Part shown: positions 59,902 through 64,000 of the stretch, one piece after another
Numbering within the stretch: the stretch's first letter is position 1
Layout of the letters: each line of letters begins with the position of its first letter
Source of the DNA: Diogma glabrata
Lineage: Eukaryota > Arthropoda > Insecta > Diptera > Cylindrotomidae
Direction of reading: 5' to 3'
Length of the DNA stretch: 64,000 nt
NCBI GenBank assembly: GCA_963693315.1
Contig: OY856186.1
Coordinates: 90,519,047-90,583,046 of the forward strand
Made by a program: the position numbers and the translations under genes
Notes under the pieces: model-generated
Told to the model about the DNA's origin: nothing
What the model saw: the letters and a program-made list of their open reading frames with translations, nothing else
Database searches by the model: none

Positions 59902-61722
59902 ATGTCCAAACTAATTTGCTTTATGGGTGATTATATAGCTCCAACCACTAAATCTTTAATTATACAGTTTAAAACAGTTCACGGTGTTCCATCGATTTAT
60001 AAATTTAAATGTAGGCAAGGTAGTTGCAGGCAATCATTTTTAAACATATATTCTTTCGAAAAGCACTTAAAAAAACACGAAAAAGATCAAAGAATTGCAA
60101 TAAATACGAATAATGAAATTGGTCAATATTGGAAAGATTTCTGTAAAACGATTGATGATGAAAAATATATTATACCGTTTGTTCTTTATTTTGACGAATT
60201 TGAAGTTAATGATCCTCTTGGTTCAAATTCAGGTACTCATTCGATATGTGGAATATATTATAGATTTCCAGTAATACCAAATTATCAATATTCTAAATTA
60301 AGCAATGTATTTGTAGCGGGGTTTATAAAATCACGTGATTTTAATGAGAAGGGATGTAATATGTGTATACACCCTTTACATGAAATTATTAATGATTTAC
60401 AAAATGAGGGAAAGGGAATTAAGTTACAGATCGGAAATGAAACTGTTCATGTCTATTTTAAATTATCTCAAATATTAGGCGATAACCTCGGACTAAACTA
60501 TGTGTTAGGATACACAAAATCATTTAATGCTACACATTATTGTAGAATATGCAAAAGAAATAAAGAACAGTGTAAGTCAGATTGCGTAGAGGCCATTGAC
60601 TCCTTAAGAAACCAGACAAATTACCAAAAAGACTTAGATTTTAATGACACGAAACAGACCGCTATTGTAGAAAATTCAATTTTTAATCAAATTGATAGTT
60701 TTCATGTAACAAATAATGTTGCTTGCGACTTAATGCATGATTTATATCTAGGTGTATTCAAATATAATTTGTCGAAAATATTAAATTACTTTGTTTATGA
60801 TAAGCAAATCTTTAGTTTAGAAACTCTAAATTATCGAAAGCAAATGTTTGCTTACGGACAAACTGAAATAAAAAATGTTAGTCCTGCAATTGAGAAACAC
60901 CACATTAAAAATGTATCGTTTAAAATGACAGCTAAAGAAATGAAAAATTTTATTCATTTTTTACCATTAATCATTGGCGATTTAGTTAACAGAAATGATA
61001 AAGTTTATAAATTTTTAATTTTGATGATAAAATTGAATGACATTTTGCTTTTACCTTTATTTGACAATATCATTTTAAATCAACTAACGCTACTCGTTGA
61101 ACAGCATCATAACTTATACATACAGTTATTCGGTGAATCCTTAAAACCAAAATTTCACCTACTGGTTCATTACAGCACTATTATTAAAAATTTGGGACCT
61201 ATAAAAACTCTTTGGTGCTTTAGGTTTGAAGCGGAACACCGACTTCATAATCTCTATGCTCAAAACATTACGTCAAGGGTAAATATGCCTTTAACATTAG
61301 CCGTTAAAGCTTCATTGAGGTTTTCTTGTTTACTCTCTTCGAATAAGTTTTTTCAAGACCAAATAGTTTGCACTGAAATAACTGAGCCCATTGATTTAAA
61401 AACTAAAGACTTTTATAACAAAATTAGACTTGAGAATATTTCTATTGACATTCCTTCTAAGCGAACTAATTCAGTTATATTTAGAGGTGTTATGTATAAG
61501 ATAGGTTATGTGCTAAAAATATCTTCAAGTAATAGTTCTCTTCGGTGTTTTGAAATTATAGATATACTACTAGATAAAATAAACTGTTTAATTCTATGTA
61601 AAGAATGGAAAATATTGAACTTTTCGGAACATTTCGAATCGTATATTATTGGATCTGAAAATTTGGAATTTTACGAATTATACAATATATTAGATTTCGA
61701 TGGACCGCCTATTCATTTTTAA
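59902..61722 (+). CDS. CACTA/EnSpm-like transposase, 606 aa
   Basis: Intact ORF for the enzyme that would excise and reinsert the element. A C2H2 finger-like motif lies at residues 37-59 (C-x4-C-x12-H-x3-H). Next come YFDEFEVNDPLGSNSGTHS (about 96-114, candidate catalytic Asp), DNLGLN (194-199), a Cys cluster CRICKRNKEQCKSDC (214-228) and CDLMHDLYLGVFKYNL. Then PKFHLLVHY and WCFRFEAEHRLHNLYAQN (candidate catalytic Glu). The N-D-PLGS and DNLG blocks are typical of animal EnSpm-like transposases. The start ATG at 59902 follows AT-rich sequence; an upstream spliced start cannot be excluded. No stop or frameshift is present. Confidence 0.8.
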   Translation: MSKLICFMGDYIAPTTKSLIIQFKTVHGVPSIYKFKCRQGSCRQSFLNIYSFEKHLKKHEKDQRIAINTNNEIGQYWKDFCKTIDDEKYIIPFVLYFDEFEVNDPLGSNSGTHSICGIYYRFPVIPNYQYSKLSNVFVAGFIKSRDFNEKGCNMCIHPLHEIINDLQNEGKGIKLQIGNETVHVYFKLSQILGDNLGLNYVLGYTKSFNATHYCRICKRNKEQCKSDCVEAIDSLRNQTNYQKDLDFNDTKQTAIVENSIFNQIDSFHVTNNVACDLMHDLYLGVFKYNLSKILNYFVYDKQIFSLETLNYRKQMFAYGQTEIKNVSPAIEKHHIKNVSFKMTAKEMKNFIHFLPLIIGDLVNRNDKVYKFLILMIKLNDILLLPLFDNIILNQLTLLVEQHHNLYIQLFGESLKPKFHLLVHYSTIIKNLGPIKTLWCFRFEAEHRLHNLYAQNITSRVNMPLTLAVKASLRFSCLLSSNKFFQDQIVCTEITEPIDLKTKDFYNKIRLENISIDIPSKRTNSVIFRGVMYKIGYVLKISSSNSSLRCFEIIDILLDKINCLILCKEWKILNFSEHFESYIIGSENLEFYELYNILDFDGPPIHF

Positions 61723-62406
61723 AAATTAAATAATGGAAAAACTGTTATAAGATTAAAAAATTATTACAGTAACTTATTGAAATGAAATTATTTAGTATTT
61801 ACTTTATATTGTCTGATATGGAATTATTATTATTTGTGTAAGAAATATTTTATATTGAATTAAAAATGTACGTTCCATACTGTATATAGTATAGCTATAG
61901 TTATATGCAATAAATACAAAAATAAATATTTTGGATTTTTCTAAAAAATAGTAATACATGGTTTTTATCAATATTAGTATAACCTATAACATAATGTCAA
62001 TCTCTTGTTACTTTACGCAAAGTTATTTGACATTATGTTATTTGAAAACTTACGCCAAGTGCCAACGGCAAACAGTGTTAATTATATACAATATTAGTAT
62101 ATTTGCAATGATAAGATTCAGAAGAAGCTCTCTATAATATTAAATAGAAGTCTTGTTTATAATATAACAAGAAAACTTATTAAATTTTAATAAGATTTCT
62201 AATTTAGTTAATGCGGTTTCGTATTGAAAGACAAAAGATTTTCTTATTAATTTTATAAGGCTTCCTCATTACTTATCGTAAATGTGACGTCATTAAAATT
62301 AAAAAGAAAATCTACATAATTTTAATAAGACCGTCTTTTTGGAAAAAAACCATAGAGAAATCTTCTTAATTTTTGATCATTTTATGTGGTTTTTTCTCTC
62401 AGTGTA

Positions 62407-63959
62407 GGTATTCAATTTAAAACTATTCGTGATCATGTATTTGTAATTATGTATTGTAGGGAGTTTGGCTTTTTCGTGTAATTTATCTGTTAAGTAGTCA
62501 TTTGGTAGTCCGTGAATGATTTTTAGGCAATGATTTTGTATTACTTGAGCTTTTTTCTGTGTATTTCAGCATAATTGTACCAGACTGGTGACACGTATGT
62601 CAATGTAGGTCGTATTTTCATCAGGTAGATGAGTTGTTTATGCGCGATGGACAGCTTGGATTTTTTGTTAAGCATACTGTACAGTGTACGAATTTGCTTT
62701 TCACTTTTTTCTATGATAAACGTGAAGTGGTCTTTAAAAGTTAATCTTCTATCTAGGACTAAGCCAAGGTATTTAACATAGTTGGACCAAGTGATTGGTA
62801 CTCCATTTACGTGGAGTGAGGTGGAATTTGGTAGATATTTTTTTGCACGCCGCCTTGAAAAATATATGGCTTGAGTTTTGCTGTAGTTTATGTTTATACG
62901 CCATTTTTTAAAGTATTCATTTAGCTTGTCTATAGCAGATTGTAGGCTGGGAATTATTTCCTCAATATCATTTGCAGCTGAGTAAATAGCGGTATTATCA
63001 GCAAAGAAGGCATAGTTAGAATTTTTTGTCATATGGTCTGTGATATCTGCAGTAAAAATGTTGTATAGTGTGGGAGATAGGACAGCACCTTGAGGCACTG
63101 CTGATGTTAGAGCTTTAATTTCTGACTTTTCGTATGCTACGAAAACAAAAAATCGCCTGTTTTGGAGGAAAGACTTTATTATTGTTATCAGGTATTTTGG
63201 AAATTTAAAACGAATCATTTTGTAGATTAGTGCGTCATGCTAAACTCTATCAAATTCCTTTTCAACGTCAAAGAGGATCATTCCAATAGAATTTTTATTT
63301 TTAAGTTTAGACCTAATATTGTCACAGATTCTATGTAGCTTAAGTGTAGTTGAATGACCTGCTCGAAAACCAAACTGTTGATTTTGGATTATGTTGTTTA
63401 AATTTAGGTGTTGTTGTAATCTAAGGAGGATTATTCTCTCAAATAATTTGCTTAATACGTTCAGAAGGCTTATAAGTCGGTAATTTTCTATTCTGGTATT
63501 GTCCTTATTTGGCTTAGAAACAGTGATAACTTTAGCTAGTTTCCACGCTGATGGAAAATAATTAAGCCGAAGGTAGGCGTAAAATACGTTTGTAAGCAAT
63601 ACCAACGCTTGTTTTGGAAGTTTCTTGACAATTTTATTGTTAATTTCATCTTCACCTGGGGATTTTGATGTCTTCAAGGATTTTATGAATCTTTTGATTT
63701 CATGGGGATAAGTGAGCTCTAATGATGAAAGTTTGTTTTGATTAATTTCTAGTTTATTTAGTGTTGTTTGTACAACATTGTAGTTGTCATTGTTAGGAAT
63801 AGAAATATTTTGAATTTTAGAAAAATAACTTGCAAATGCATTTGCTTTTTCTTTGTGGGTTAGTAGAGTTGTTTCGTGATCGTTTGCACTATTTCCTGGC
63901 AAACGTATAGGACAGGAATGGATCTTTGTTTTTTCCGGAGAATTTTTGTTAGTTTCCAC
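62407..63959 (-). pseudogene. Jockey-like LINE reverse transcriptase, interrupted
   Basis: Runs from beyond the right edge leftward. The N-terminal part (63959-63243) has KSPGEDEINNKIVKKLP, NYRLISLLNVLSKLFERII, FGFRAGHSTTLKLHRI and ILFDVEKEFDRV. A TAG at 63242-63240, where a Trp codon is expected, stops it. The same frame then continues (63218-62541) with AVPQGAVLSPTLYNIF, FFADNTAIYSAAND (Asn replaces the second catalytic Asp), YVKYLGLVLDRRLTFKDH and LIYLMKIRPTLTYVSPVW. After a frameshift near 62545, coding continues to 62407 (VIQNHCLKIIHGLPNDYL). The CACTA element lies directly beyond, so the LINE tail should continue at 57357 and below. Stop, frameshift and Asp-to-Asn change make it inactive. 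Confidence 0.85.
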
Positions 63960-64000
63960 ATTTTGTTCACATTGCGATCTTTATCGATATTGGAGAGAAC

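Larger units (their letters stand above)
57360..62404 (+). mobile_element. CACTA/EnSpm-like DNA transposon, 5.0 kb
   Basis: Ends are CACTGAGAAAAAA (57360) and TTTTTTCTCTCAGTG (to 62404), both flanked by TA. TCTTATTA/TCTTAAT-like motifs recur in both orientations in the first and last ~250 bases, as expected of subterminal transposase sites. Inside are a multi-exon accessory gene (57993-59880) and an intact 606-codon transposase (59902-61722). It is inserted into an antisense LINE whose reading frame reaches 62407. Confidence 0.85.

Overview
The window looks like a piece of an AT-rich, repeat-dense insect genome; a fly or midge is plausible but this was not tested. Two host genes can be read exon by exon. 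One is the 3' three quarters of the mRNA-decapping scaffold Ge-1/EDC4 on the plus strand (exons 3847-4106, 4169-5652, 5713-6161, 10823-11722). The other is a complete four-exon UDP-glycosyltransferase on the minus strand (26574-28404). Spliceosomal GT-AG introns, a signal peptide plus C-terminal anchor on the UGT, and animal-type transposons (RTE-like, R1-like, jockey/CR1-like, Penelope, Ty3/gypsy, hAT, piggyBac, CACTA/EnSpm) all fit an arthropod. Almost everything else is mobile DNA of several ages, much of it nested.

Layout. 1-3846: RTE-like LINE relic and an antisense gypsy RNase H fragment, probably in an upstream Ge-1 intron. 3847-11722: Ge-1, whose last intron carries a near-intact LINE (954-aa ORF, poly-A tail) and an older antisense LINE piece. 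11723-17485: AT-rich DNA with two primer-binding-site-like LTR remnants and a split R1-like relic. 17486-23290: a complete, apparently very young Ty3/gypsy element (517-bp LTRs, 4-bp duplication, Trp-type PBS, gag and pol joined by a predicted -1 frameshift site with stem-loop). 23291-26570: satellite-like repeats. 26574-28404: UGT. 29136-31112: hAT element with a perfect 8-bp duplication. 31494-36500: LINE tail, an inverted-repeat element with a Cys-rich protein relic, and a 1.47-kb palindrome.

36549-40198: a transposon with ~200-bp inverted ends and a decayed coding region of a family I recognise but cannot name, itself invaded by an internally deleted piggyBac. 40247-41240: tandem units built on a ~115-bp hairpin. 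41250-46930: a Penelope-like element split by a 4.64-kb hAT, which holds a hAT transposase tail, a palindromic MITE and a ~630-bp-period array. 47036-48378: LINE relic and a small unassigned reading frame. 48949-51305: a 2.36-kb fold-back element related to the array. 53324-53407: a possible first coding exon. 54329-56664: another inverted-end repeat. 57360-62404: a CACTA/EnSpm-like transposon with an intact 606-aa transposase and a multi-exon accessory gene, inserted in a jockey-like LINE that runs off the right edge.

The host genes do not form a functional unit. Ge-1 acts in cytoplasmic mRNA decay, and the UGT in ER-membrane glycosyl conjugation. The main story is a layered transposon landscape whose insertion order can be partly read from target duplications and interrupted frames.
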